DNA of 64,000 bases, from the NCBI RefSeq assembly GCF_037975245.1, contig NC_092561.1, positions 18,831,008-18,895,007 on the forward strand, written 5' to 3'. The notes beneath the pieces are model-generated. The model had not been told where the DNA came from and did no database searches. It saw only the letters and a list, made by a program, of their open reading frames with translations. The DNA comes from Apostichopus japonicus (lineage: Eukaryota > Echinodermata > Holothuroidea > Aspidochirotida > Stichopodidae). This document shows, in pieces, positions 50,801 through 62,949 of the stretch. Within the stretch, counting starts at the first letter, position 1. The number at the start of each line of letters is the position of its first letter. Both the position numbers and the translations under genes were made by a program.

Positions 50801-53800
50801 GCCTTGCAATGGTCAGTGATTTCTCTCAAGGAAAAAACCAGCCAGCAACTGCTTCAAACTAAGTAATTTGGATGGATTAAACAACACTGCAGTAGGTTCT
50901 AAACCATATTATAACTCATAGAATGGTCCTCATACCATGGTCAAAAAAGATGATGGCCAGATGATAAAATGTCCTCAACGAGGTGTTTCCTGGCATCAAA
51001 TTAACTTCAAAACAAACTTTGTGAAACTGTGATGAAGATTGCACCAAAAAAAAAAAAATTATACCAATTCAGAAACGTTTTTTTTCTCAAAAAAACGAAT
51101 TTTGAGAAAATGAAACAACATTACAAACTGTAGAAAATGAGTGAAGACAAATATAATGATGATTGAAACCTGCAGGTTGCAGTTTTGGTGTATATTAAAG
51201 TTTTCAGCGGAAATTGTTCACGTATTATTAATCATAAAAGATCAGACAAACACGCCACTCACTGTTTTTGCAGTGAGAGAAAATGGCATGTGTCTTCATA
51301 TCTACTGATTAGCATCGATTTAAAATAGTTAACATTCTGTATATATAAATATTAACAGTCTACATTACTGGCCCCAAATTTTTAGCATTCTCAATAATTG
51401 CTAAAACCTTTCTAGAGTACTCTCATGGTGGTTTTTAATAATAATCTCCGAATGATTTCCCCAGACATCGGCGCAAGTTCAATTATACAGCCCAATGTCT
51501 GATGAAGTTGCAGCATGTGTGACCATTATTTGACTTTGTAGCATATTTGGGGCTTATGACCCAACAAACTTTTATACCTATATAAGGCCAAAATGAACAA
51601 ATTTACATGAACCCCCCCCCCTTTTTAAGTAACACACAGGAGACGACATTTCCTCAGGGTAGAATCTGCTGCGCAAAATGACCAAAGGTTCGTCCGCTCT
51701 CAGTGTCCAGTAAATGTCTTTCTTGATTTGCCTTATTCTTCATTGTTTACCTCTTCTTTTATTTTAGTGCTCTTCTACTGTATTTGATTATTACTATTTT
51801 TGTTTTTTTTAAATACACAGAAAACATTTCCAAATTTTGCTCGTAGATTGTCAAATGGCACATTTTTCGAAAAATTTGAGCAAGTATTGATCTTTGAGCA
51901 ACGGTTATTCGAAAATGAAAGAAAAAGAAAATATAAAAAAGGATCTGAACGTTAAAAGGATCAAATGCCTCAATGAAATAGAGAATGATTAAAAAAATAA
52001 TAATTATAATAAACAAAACATGATTCAGAAGATACAACTGCCAAAAATCGATGAAAGATAATTAATATGATAATATCAGTTACAATACACAAAAATTGTC
52101 AGCTTTGACAAAATTTACGATCAGCATTTCTATCGGACCAAATTTTTAAATTGTGACTTGGACTGTAGAATTCAAACCTAGCAACCTTTACAACATTGGT
52201 TTTATAGACACTTAAGATCACAAAATGAACTTAGACAAGTTTATATAAGGGACAAAACTGTACAAAATTGACATTAAAAGAAAAATGGAAAAAAAGGGGG
52301 ATGCGGTTTGCCAGTACAAACTGAAAGTCTGAAACCAAACTTCCACAAAAAGTGAGGAATTGACCTGACGACAGGTCATAGTTCAAGTTCACCCACAATG
52401 CATCACACCTTGCCAAGTATCAAAGTGCAACAATTTTCCATCATCAACCATGGGATTCGTATTTTGACCAAGATTAAATTCATTTGGAATGTTGCATTTT
52501 TTTTTTTTCATTTTTTTTTTAACTTTACTAAGTGATGCAAAATGTTCCCCCTAATTACTGATGAAAAACGGAACAATTTTTATGTAATGATTTGACGGGA
52601 AAAAAAAGTTCAAATATATAATCAGAGTGAAAACTCTTGTAGAAATTTGTTGACTGCTACAAGAATGTTCAATTTACTGGCCGTATCTGTACTCCATCCC
52701 TCTTTACATTGGAGCGAACCACACGACTGAGACGGATCCTTGGATTATTCAACTAACACTAAACAGGTACATCACTTGGCCTCTGCAGCCTACCTCAACA
52801 ACTCTGTAACGAGTACTTGACTAAACAAGCTCTCTCACCCAAAAGAATCACCTTTATCCCTCATCAAATTGTCACTTCTGTATGAAATATAAATGCCCAA
52901 AAGTAAAATATTTAAGGTAACTTTTAACTGATCTCCTTAGTCGGGGACTGGTTCACCACATTACATAATAAATATATCAAGTCTATGGAGTCACTGGTAT
53001 CAAGTCTATGAAGTCAATGATAAGTACATCCAGTCTTCCAAGGTACTGATATCAAGTCAAACAGGTCATTGTTCAAAAGCTTGTCAATTCTATGAAGGAA
53101 ATGATATCAACTCTATCAAGTCACTGGTATCAAGTCACCGGAACAGAGACATCGAGTCACTGGTGTCGTATCACTGGTGTCGTGTCACTGATATTTAGTC
53201 CATAAAGTCACTGAAAATACATGCATCCAGTCTGTCACGTCATTGATATCAATTCTTCCAAGTCCCTTAAAAATCAATTCCATAAGGTCACTGATATCAA
53301 GTCAACGATATTAAGTCACTGATATTAAGTCCACCGAGTCACTGATGAAACATCCACATCTGATTTATCAAGTCATCATTGACAAAAATCATATTCACCT
53401 TAAGAACACAAAGTTTAAATTGGTATTTTCAAATTATAATTGAATTGTTTGCCTGAATCCATACATTAACATGAAAATCAGGCCACACATAAAGAGCCTG
53501 CGCAATACCCTGTTTCCCCACATAACTTTGTTTTGATTTATAGATATGATATTACTTTTGTAAGAACTTTTCACTCTCAAACTAAACAGAGTTTCTAAAC
53601 ATTTTATAGCCCCTAGAAGTAATCGCTGGCTTGGATTGGTTATTTTTTGACAAGTTTGGGTGCTTTTGATGCACTTCGATGGAAGTTTGCATCACCAGAT
53701 TCACATTTTAAAATCCAACTCCAAATTGTAAAGGAGTCAAGGAGCATTGCCATCCTCCCCCTCCTCCCCCCTCTCCTGTTTCCCCTCTGCATAAATAATG

Positions 53801-54180
53801 GCATGCCCTGGTACATCTGCTTAATAAGTGAAGTAGGGTTTAGGGTATCCATCCATACTAACATGGTAGTTTGGTGATTTTCGTATCAATTTGGTCCACT
53901 TCTTCCCATCTTGATTGGCATTCATTATATAATAACAATAATAATAAATAGAACACAGTCTTACATACCGCAGAAACATCAAAGTCATCTCAATGCACTT
54001 TAAATGTATGCTAGTGTAAAGTTTTACATACACGGAATGTGACTGGGAATTCTTAAATGGAAGAATTATATTTTGGTTAAGATAACGTGACTGTTCATCG
54101 ATATGATCTTGGTGCTAGCTAAGACATGAAATTTCCTCATTCATTAGCCATTACAGATTTGCCTATACAGTTTTTAAATC
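47830..54180. other. Convergent intergenic region, no recognised gene
   Basis: AT-rich, with homopolymer runs and a C-run (48508-48534). There is a short tandem stretch of gtccattgttacaag (50045-50130) and a degenerate repeat at 52975-53345. I find no exon with coding signature on either strand. Long 3' untranslated regions of PSMD13 or SMPD2 could extend into it. Confidence 0.5.
52975..53345. repeat. Degenerate short-period tandem repeat
   Basis: Irregular recurrences of phrases such as caagtctatgaagtca and cactgatatcaagtc over about 370 bp. The unit and copy number are blurred. Confidence 0.65.
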
Positions 54181-54186
54181 AAACCT

Positions 54187-54192
54187 TTTATT
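54187..54192 (-). terminator. Candidate SMPD2 polyadenylation signal
   Basis: AATAAA on the minus strand, about 150 bp after the SMPD2 stop codon. Confidence 0.5.
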
Positions 54193-54239
54193 ATTCTCCC
54201 CTCGGCCTTTTGTTCTCAAAAGCATTTTCAAACCATCCC

Positions 54240-54345
54240 AACCGCCACTATGGTTCATTATAACAGGTCCCTCACACGCCACTACGGATCATTATAACAG
54301 GTCCCTCACACGCCACTTTGGATCATTACAACAGGTCCCTCACAC
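54240..54345 (-). repeat. 34-bp tandem repeat spanning the SMPD2 stop codon
   Basis: On the minus strand GTGTGAGGGACCTGTT recurs every 34 bp: the TGA is at 54340-54342 (the true stop), 54306-54308 and 54272-54274. Three units cover the stop codon and the first part of the 3' untranslated region. Confidence 0.88.
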
Positions 54346-57300
54346 ATCTTCTGCGATGATCGGCTCTGTCTTTAAATCGTACGTAGGGAACCGGCTTTTG
54401 GCTTTCAATTCTTCTGCCCGCCTGAGGAAATGTTCCCGTCGCAAGTAGATGCTGTCCTCCACGTTCCGCAGCGTGTTGACCGTGCCAAAGACGAAGATGA
54501 GCCTGTAGGCCGAATAGAACCAGCCCATGGACACTAGAATGCTGGCCATCACACCTCGGAGGGTACTGGTATCCCAGAAGGCACTGATGAAAATCATCAG
54601 GAGAAGAAAGAAGCCCACCAAAAACGCTGCAATGTTAAACTTCTTGGACGCGTGGCCCTGGATGCGAGCCGTATGTATCTTCTGATAGAGGTCGTTGAGC
54701 ACATTGATTTTACTCTCTAAATCTTCATCTTTGGATAGCTCTGTTGTTAAAGAAGAAATATAACGTTTTGAGAAATGAGAATTGTGATAAACAATGAAAA
54801 TCGAGAAATGAGAATTGTGATAAACAATGAAAATCGTATAAAAAGAATTTTTTGTTAAAAATGGAAACAAATGTACAGTAAATAGATGATGTCAAACTTA
54901 AGATACTCGATCATGTCTTCAGCCTTGTATGTGATAGAACAATACATCTGTGATATCTCTCAAATGGAATAAGGCTTTTCATAGCTGTTGATAGCTGTTG
55001 ATAGTTGTTGATCGTTGTTGATCGTTGTTGATTGTTGTTGATGACAGTTATCTCTATCACACAATGACATGTTGGGGCTTTCTCTCGTTGAAAGCCGATT
55101 TGATAAAAATCTTCCATTTACTTCTCTCAATTGGAATGACTTTACATAGTTGATGATAATTGTTGATAGTTGTTGATTGTTGTTGATAGTTGTTGATGGT
55201 TGTTGATCATTTCCTTTACAATGCAATACAGCCAGTTAATGATAAATATGTGAAAACAACATTTTTTGATATTTATTGAAATATTTGGAAAGCAGATGTC
55301 ATACGGAACCCTGGGGCCGATCTAGGATTTCAAAAGGAGACATGTGTGGCCCCAGGTCTGTTTCTTGGAATAAATTAAAAATTTCAGAGTGTAACAATTT
55401 TTTGCATAATGATGGTCGGGATTTTTGTCTACGTTAATTTCCGTACCAACCGGCCAAAGAAAGTAGCTGTCGACAGTGGTCCGAGCCAGACTCATAAAGG
55501 ACATCAAAAATTCATTGTGGTTCTATAAAGACCATTCGCAATGAGTGCCGAAAACCTTTACAGATCAAGGGATCCATGCACTTTTTACTATAAAGGCCAG
55601 GTCTTCAAAATCTGGCTACTTACTGGCTCAAATGCAATGGATTTCGTTGTTCGCCAGTAGCAAAAAAATAGGAGGGGGGGGGAAGGGGGTGCCTTCATTC
55701 CGTCAGTAGAAGCATATTGCTTAATTGTATGAATTTATGAAATTCAGAGAAAATGACAGTAGGAAATTTGATATTTTTAGAAAGTAGATTTCTTTTATAC
55801 AGGCACAGGGCACTTTTCAGCAGCCTTGGAGAAGGCTAACATTTTATTAAATTAAGGCTCGAAGTTAATATCTCTTTGGAAATTCACCGACAGCAATCAT
55901 CAATAAGAGATCATCAATAAGAGTGTTTCACAGACATCTCACCTTCCAATCTCTCTTTCTCCGTCTGTTCTCTGAGCTCAAAGAACGCTTCGTAACCGTT
56001 GTGGTCCGAGTAATTCATGTCCGTCCCCGGGATCTTCCTACTCAGCGCGACCCTGGCCTCCGTACAGTTCACCGTCCTGTTCCTGCCGGCTTTGTACAAT
56101 ATGAAATCGATCCGGATGCCGTTCGGGAAGATAGGATAGTGGAGATGGCCCAGGTCCGTGTGAGAGTTCTCTCTGGTCTCTATCGTGTTGCCCATCGCCT
56201 CCTGTCGAGAGAAACGGACAGAAATACTCGTTTAAATGCAATTTTGTCGTTATTGAGATCACCCCTCGGCTCTATATCGTGTTAGAGGTGTGCATGTGGG
56301 TTGTCGACTTTGAATGAATAACAAGTTTCGGTTTCGGATAGTATTAGCAGGGACATAAGTATTACAATGTTGTGTAAAAGTAAGTTGGCCTGACGTTTCG
56401 ATCCTAGCAGGATCTTCTTTGAACAAAGGCTTTTTTTTTTTTTTTTTTTTTTTTTTAGGATCAAAACGTCAGGCCAACTTACTTTTACACATTCTCCTAC
56501 ACAGGCTCTCTAGTGGATAAGCAGTTTGCTATCACTTTTATTTTATTTTGATTTTACTACAATGTTGACGGAAATAGGGAAGGGCAAAAGGGGAGAGATT
56601 GAATGGGAAATTACAGTGGTCTTATCAGATGTCAATTCCCGCCCACAACCCCCCTCCCCCCTAAACACCTGCCACCGAAATACTGCAGACCTCTTAAATA
56701 CATGCAGGATTAAAAAACACATGTAAGCAAAATGGAGGAAAGCTTACAGATAAGATGTCAAACTTTTCGTCTTTGTTAAGCCTCGTCTCCCAGGAATCGA
56801 GAACGTCGCTGTTCTTGTGGATGACTTTGAAGGACAAGGAATGCGGCTCGGAGTTGAGGTCGCCCATCACCAGGACCAGGTCAGCATCTGCCGACGTCTG
56901 GCGGGCGTATTCGCTGAGCTCGTAGCTCTGTGTGATTCGGTGACTAGAATACTGGTCTTTGGCTGGTTGATGGGATGGTGCGTACATAGCGTGCATCTAC
57001 AGGGAAAGGAGAGGAATTGATTCAGAAAGATGGCTATGGTATATAGGAATATATCCCACTTAGTGGATATAGCCAAATCCATGGATATATTCTACTTACT
57101 GTAGTTGGTATTCTTATTGCTTACTCTAGCTTCCACACAAAGAATATATCCGAATTGGTGGTTACTGTATATTCAAATTCATGGATATATTCTATTTAGT
57201 TGTTATTCTTATTGCTTAAACTCTAGCTTCCACACATTGAATATATCCGAATTGGTGGTTATATTCAAATTCATGGATATATTCTATTTAGTTGGTATTC

Positions 57301-60300
57301 TTATTGCTTAAACTCTAGCTTCCACACAAAGAATATATCCGAATTGGTGGTTATATTCAAATTCATGGATATATTCTATTTAGTTGTTATTCTTATTGCT
57401 TAAACTCTAGCTTCCACACAAAGAATATATCCGAATTGGTGGTTATATTCAAATTCATGGATATATTCTATTTAGTTGTTATTCTTATTGCTTACTCTAG
57501 CTTCCACACAAAGAATATATCCGAATTGGTGGATATACAGTAGCCAAATTCATGGATGTATTCTACTTAGTTGGTATTCTTATTGCTTACTCTAGCTTCC
57601 ACACATTGAATATATCCGAATTGGTGGTTATATTCAAATTCATGGATATATTCTATTTAGTTGGTATTCTTATTGCTTACTCTTCTACACAAAGAATATA
57701 TTCGACTTGGTATATAACCAGAGTCATGTATATACAGTATTCTACTAGATTGATATTCTTATTGCCTTCTCTCTCACACAAATGGACATTTCCAATGTAA
57801 GATTAAACAATTAGGTCTGTACTTCGAAAGTGTTTGAAACTACTGTACTATTAAATTGTAAAACTGCTTGCTAAGCATGGTCTATCATGCGGCAAAGGTT
57901 CCTTCCTGTCCAATGCATGAATCTACCATTGTTGTGGTCTCCATGGTAATAAGTATCAATACTGTACGCCTCCCTTATTTACACTGACATAACCATGGCT
58001 AGCTGTGTAATAGTTGTGCTATGGACTATATAACTACATGGTTAGTGCACAATATTGTCATGTACAGACGATCTAACCATACTGCATAACCCAAACTTAT
58101 CTACTTAATAAATAATACATTCCAAGTTCCAACACCACCAGTGTTCCTTAAACTTCCTTTTAATTACATACATATTGAACAGTATTAACATGTAGTGTAC
58201 ACTTGCTGATAGTTGCCTAAACTGTACATATATATTGTACAGTACATACATGTGTATATTTGCTGATAGCTACCTATACATACATTGTACAGTACATACA
58301 TGTGTTTATTTGCTGATAGCTACAGTATATTTTTATATATTGTACAGTACATACACAGTGTATATTTGCTGATAGCTACAGAATATTTTTTATATATATT
58401 GTACAGTATACATACAGTATTGTATATTTGTTGATACTGTAGCTGCCTATATATATTGTACAGTATACTGTATACATACTGCATATTTGCTGATAGCTGC
58501 CTATACTGTACACAGACTAGTACTTACATGTGTAGTGTATATTTGCTGATAGCTACAGGTCTATATATTGTACAGTACATACATACTGCATATTTGCTGA
58601 TAGCTGTCTATATTGTTCAGTACATACATAGTACATATTTGCTGATAGATGTATACTGTACACATTACTTACATGTGTAGTGTATATTTGCTGATAGCTA
58701 CCTATATATTGTACAGTACATACATAGTGCATATTTGCTGATAGCTGTCTATTTTGTACAGTACATACATAGTACATATTTGCTGATAGATACATATACT
58801 GTGTACACATTACTTACATGCGTAGTGTATATTTGCTGATAGCTACCTATACATATTTTACAGTACATACATACTGCATTTTTGCTGATAGCTGCCTATA
58901 CATATACTGAACACAGTACTTACATGTGTAGTGTATATTTGTATCCTGTACTCATCCTTCTGTATAACACACATGCCAACGAGTTTACCGCCGTACCAAT
59001 CGCAGTGATCTAACCGGTGGGGGAATCCATTTAGCGTAAATTTAGAGTAACCTACGTCGACGATCGGCCAACGAGAGAAGACGCAACATCCACTTCCAAT
59101 CATTCCCCTGTGAAACCAAAAAAATACAAATTAATAACATCAGGGATGAGCCTGGGGTAAAAATAATCACGGAGCCTATACCGCAAAAATTGCGGTAAAG
59201 GCTCCAGTTTGCGTATGCTACAGTGTGTTAGGATAATAGCTTTTTGTGCCCGAGGTAGAAAAGAAATCACAGATATTCCGCAAATTCGCATAAAAAGGTC
59301 ATGCCTGTAACATGAACAGATCGACTGCGGAAAATAGTTGTTCCGTGCATGAGTACAGTACCTATATTCCAGGATCTGAAAAACTTTATAGCTCTACATG
59401 GAGCCCTTCTATTCACAAACCCTTGAGTGAGATGGACGTTTTAAACCAGCCTATACTGTATAAGGGCCAAATGTCATGTAGGTTTCAGGTAGGATAGGGG
59501 CCGGGGAGGGTGGGGGGATGGGGTGTACTAAAGAAATGAGAACATGTTTAGTGTGCACATTAAAACATGCTGCCTGTATGGTGCATGTGCAGTATGCTGA
59601 GTTAATTTTTGTACTGAGAAACTCAGAAATTGATATTTAGCTATGATATGTACGTCATTTTTATTAAAACCTTAAATAATTACTGGGTTTGGCTTTACGA
59701 GCAAAGAGCTTACCTGTCTCCATACAAAATAAGCACTCTTGCTATATGTATCATACCTAGAGAGAACATTACCAAGCTTAATATTGTAACAGGTTAAGTA
59801 GATGATGCAAGTGGATTTAGTTAGACTGACTGATACAAGGGGAAGCAAAAAATTAAATTAATTGGTACCCCCGGTGGTAACCGTAAAAAGTTTTGATCAA
59901 TGTACTGTACAACCTTAATGCCCGGACCACCCTCATCAATTGACCTCTCAAACTTCGTTCATTCTACCAAAAGAGTCTGTGAGAATTTTTCTATTGTTCT
60001 CAATTGGTAGACTTCCCTTATATCTTTACTCTACAGGAAACAATTTATCCAGTATCACAAACAGGAACGAGGACGTAGCAAAATAATATGAATCATCCGC
60101 AAATTGAAACTAATTTAGATGCAAAAATGGGCAAATTGCCAAATAATTGCAAAGATGTATAAAGATTGCAGTTTACTTAAATATAATGGAACCATAGTAT
60201 TCCATAATTTTTAGATAAGTTCTGAGTTCCAAAACTGCTAAATTGCAATAGTTTGAGTAAAGTCTATTTATAACTTAAATACCCAGGTGTTCTAGACATG

Positions 60301-62949
60301 CACTGTATGGTAACGTACTGTAGATAAGAAGAGTGCTTATATTGTGAGGATAGATTGAGACAGGTACTGTAGTCACAGAATTTTAAGTAAATCCAAACAA
60401 TCTGGAAAAACTTAAGCACTTATAATGAACACATACTGTACTGCAGCTGGACATAGCGTTATTTAGCTTTACATCAAGTTCCTTCAGTGTATATGAAAAG
60501 TTTTCAACAAATTAAGACATGAAAAACTACTTGTGACAAGTCTGATATGACTTGCACCACCAGTAATGTTCAGTAAGCTCCAAACATAGCCTACTCAGAA
60601 GTGAAGATTGTCCACTTAAAAGTTCTGCAGACAAACCAAAAGCCATTTATAATGTCTTTTGTTGCAGATATTCCAACCCCCTGCCTGGCCGCGAATATTT
60701 TTTTCCCAAACTGAACTGACACTGAAATTATTTCCTCGATTCTGATTGGCTGATCAAAACCGGAATGGTAGTCGGCGTTTATGAATGAATGTATGTGACA
60801 CTGTTAGTGTTGATCATACCAATCCTCATACCAATCCCGCCATATACAGGCTAAGTTAAAGTATGTAGGCCTAAGTGTGCCTACATGTAGATACAATGTG
60901 AGGCTTCCAGTTATCAAGAGCTACTGCAAGGGCGGTAGGGCCTATATTAGTGAATTTGAGATCTCGAACTAGTACGAATACGTATATACGGTTAATGCAG
61001 GCCTACTATGTCACCATGTATAAGAACTTCTAATTGTGCAGGTAAACATATGTGTTTCCGTACGTATAGGTTATAATGCTATATACAACTAGTTAACAAG
61101 TCAAAAGACACAGACATATCGTCAAATGCCATGTTTGTGTACACTCACTGGCTGACACACACTCGCTCGCGCGTCTTCATGGCCACTACATATTCGACTA
61201 GGCCTATCATGATTCATTGACTGAATACATTTTGAATTTATGATTATAAAACTAAAAGTATGGCAACCAAACACCACGGTACATATGTACATCGGCTACA
61301 TGTATACAATTACAAACGCACTGTGTTTTATTGTGTTGTATACTATACACAATACAATAGGCTACATTACATGTATGTGCTGTGTAGAGCGGAGTCAAGC
61401 GAGTAAACAAACGATCGAGGACTGCCTATAATGGGCGCAGTAGTTGGGAATAGTTGCTTCACTCTATACTTTCGTTCAAATATACCTACTAAAAGTTCTG
61501 GAAGGTTGCTAATGTTAATATCTTGAATTTGATTGTGTTGATCATACTGATATCGACAGATTATGGAGGATCCATGTTGAAAACTAAAGTATATCACGTG
61601 CTCGCTGATAACCAATCAGAATCGAGGAAATAATTTCAGTGTCAGTTCAGTTTGGGAAAAAAATATTCGCTGCCTGGCCTTCCTCAAACTAATCTCCAGG
61701 AAATCCAACCTCAATGAATTGACATGATTGCACAATGGGAGCGGAGAAGGGGGGGCCTCATTTTAGTGAACTACTGCAAAGTTAGAGAAACAAGGAACCA
61801 GGGATGAGCCTGGGGTAAAAAATAGATCACGGAATTTTTCCAAAAAATGCGGTAGAGGCTCCAGTTTGTGTATGTTTCAGTGTGTTAGGATAATAGTTTT
61901 TGTCCCGAGGTAGAAAAGAAATCACGGATATTCCGCGAATTCGCGGAAAAAACCTCATGCCTGAGGAACAATACCAAAAGCTATTGTAATAGACAGCTGG
62001 TAGGACGAACCAAAACAGGAAACTATTCCACAAAGGCTTTCACAAAGTACCACAGTGCAAAATGCAACAACTAACCAAGCTTAGGTACCAGCAAATTTAT
62101 GAAACCTTCCCTGAGTGTATACTTACTTCAGGGTACTGTTACCTCCATTCATCAGTTACAGGTACACCTGCAGCTCAGCATTACATACTTGCAAGCAGCA
62201 TTGCCAGTTATATTTAAATGCTAGATGTGACACCTTTTTTTTTGCTTCAAATTTCACTGGCCGAAGGAAAATGAAATGTCTAGTCTTGAAACAGCATTTT
62301 GGCTTCTATGTATGGGGGGGGGGGGATTTTTGAATGGCCTGCACAATTGAGTGAAATAGTAGCTGAGAATTCTTAAATTCTCCCAAAAAAACATTGATTT
62401 CAGCAACATTGGATTGGTTTTTTTTTTTTTTAAACCAAGTTTGACTCCTTAAAAGACTTCCCAACTACAACAAATTGCAAACCCACACAATTCCCAGCCC
62501 TATATAAAGCCCTCTGGTCAATTTGTCATAAAATAACAGGTACTTCATATCTGGCATAAATCTCTTCACCCAATCTGGCCTCTAAATTCTACCAGAAAAG
62601 ATGGCGACCCTGCTTAAGACACAAAATTCCCTGTGGACGCATTTTAACCGTATAAATGTCCACATGGCCCATCGAAGGTCGCTTGATAAACCTTGATTGG
62701 TTATTGGTTAATATCGGTAATATTTTAATTAGAGTGAATGTCTATGGACAGCATATACTATTTAATGATCTTTAAAAATATAATTTATAAATTAATGAAT
62801 GCATCTACTGTATTTACCTTACTATGACCACTCTGCTTTATGATAAACAAAGATTACCAAAAAAAAACTCACCCAGCGAAGTCGTGGGCGTACGGAAGCA
62901 CATCTTCGCACGCTTGTTTTATGTGTTCAAAGTCGTCCCGAACCCAAAG
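54340..62949 (-). CDS. SMPD2: Neutral sphingomyelinase (SMPD2), 5' end off window
   Basis: Membrane-bound, Mg-dependent phosphodiesterase that cleaves sphingomyelin to ceramide and phosphocholine. Five minus-strand exons are seen in order: 62873-62949, 58924-59107, 56748-56996, 55943-56201 and 54340-54740. Splice phases agree throughout, giving 389 codons plus the stop. Landmarks of the endonuclease/exonuclease/phosphatase fold are GMIGSGCCVFSRWPI, LNGFPHRLDHCDWYGGKLVG, YTTHMHAMY, VMGDLNSEPH (metal-site D and N), FPNGIRIDFILYKA and YSDHNGYEAFF (catalytic D-H). The last exon has two membrane segments (FNIAAFLVGFFLLLMIFISA and MASILVSMGWFYSAYRLIF), as in SMPD2. The first visible residues LWVRDDF align just after the catalytic Glu loop, so about 45-50 N-terminal residues are encoded upstream. 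I found no such exon before 64000. The reading frame is intact. Confidence 0.95.
54981..55210. repeat. TTGTTGAT-type minisatellite, duplicated block
   Basis: Two blocks of tgttgatag/tgttgatcg units (54981-55045 and 55141-55210). Each is preceded by a related phrase (tctctcaaatggaataaggc and tctctcaattggaatgac), so the block itself was duplicated. In an SMPD2 intron. Confidence 0.85.
56372..56545. mobile_element. Penelope-derived palindrome, copy 1
   Basis: gtgtaaaagtaagttggcct, then gacgtttcgatcctagcagg (56372-56420), is followed by a T-run and the inverse arm (56457-56490). The arms match the 3' end of the Penelope-like element at 22250-22310. A shared downstream phrase, agtggataagcagtttgcta, ties it to 63077-63262. 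In an SMPD2 intron. Confidence 0.7.
57050..57730. repeat. About 93-bp satellite-like tandem array
   Basis: The phrase gaatatatccgaattggtgg recurs at 57142, 57239, 57331, 57423, 57513 and 57608 (spacing 90-97 bp). Each unit continues with ttatattcaaattcatggat and ctagcttccacaca. It lies in the SMPD2 intron beside exon 56748-56996. Confidence 0.92.
58180..58917 (-). repeat. About 50-bp/145-bp array with copies of the SMPD2 donor
   Basis: Units of 47-60 bp share tgtacagtacatacatg and atatttgctgatagct. A higher-order unit of 145 bp is visible at the right end: acttacatg(t/c)gtagtgtata at 58522, 58667 and 58812. The same phrase at 58918 is the true exon end and donor of SMPD2. On the minus strand it reads ACTACACAT|GTAAGT. 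Confidence 0.9.
59141..59307. mobile_element. CAGGGATGAG MITE, copy 1
   Basis: 167 bp with inverted ends CAGGGATGAG and CATGCCTG, and a 6-bp target duplication TAACAT on both sides. It lies 33 bp from the acceptor of SMPD2 exon 58924-59107. Same family as 61799-61963. Confidence 0.82.
59308..60681 (-). other. SMPD2 intron, nothing recognised
   Basis: AT-rich intron sequence without exon signature or clear repeat. Confidence 0.5.
60691..61670. mobile_element. 980-bp element with 59-bp perfect TIRs and 9-bp TSD
   Basis: Terminal inverted repeats 60691-60749 and 61612-61670 are identical over 59 bp by eye (GCGAATATTTTTTTCCCAAA start). The element is flanked by the direct repeat TGCCTGGCC (60682-60690 and 61671-61679). 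Long TIRs and a 9-bp duplication fit Mutator-like or Merlin-type DNA transposons. No transposase is recognised in the 860-bp interior, so it is non-autonomous. It lies in an SMPD2 intron. Confidence 0.9.
61799..61963. mobile_element. CAGGGATGAG MITE, copy 2
   Basis: 165 bp, with the same ends and interior (gtgttaggataatag; cgaggtagaaaagaaatcac) as 59141-59307. A perfect 6-bp target duplication AGGAAC flanks it. Confidence 0.82.
61970..62872 (-). other. SMPD2 intron, nothing recognised
   Basis: AT-rich, with a G-run (62316-62326) and a T-run. No exon was identified. Confidence 0.45.

Noticed and set aside
52975-53345. Possible CRISPR-like spaced repeats
   Set aside because: Repeats are irregular, without constant spacers, and the genome is animal; it is a degenerate minisatellite.
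55923-56285. 120-codon plus frame
   Set aside because: It is the antisense shadow of an SMPD2 exon (55943-56201), whose minus-strand reading matches the family.
56282-56464. Lys-rich minus frame near the poly-T run
   Set aside because: It is an artefact of the T-run inside the Penelope-derived palindrome.
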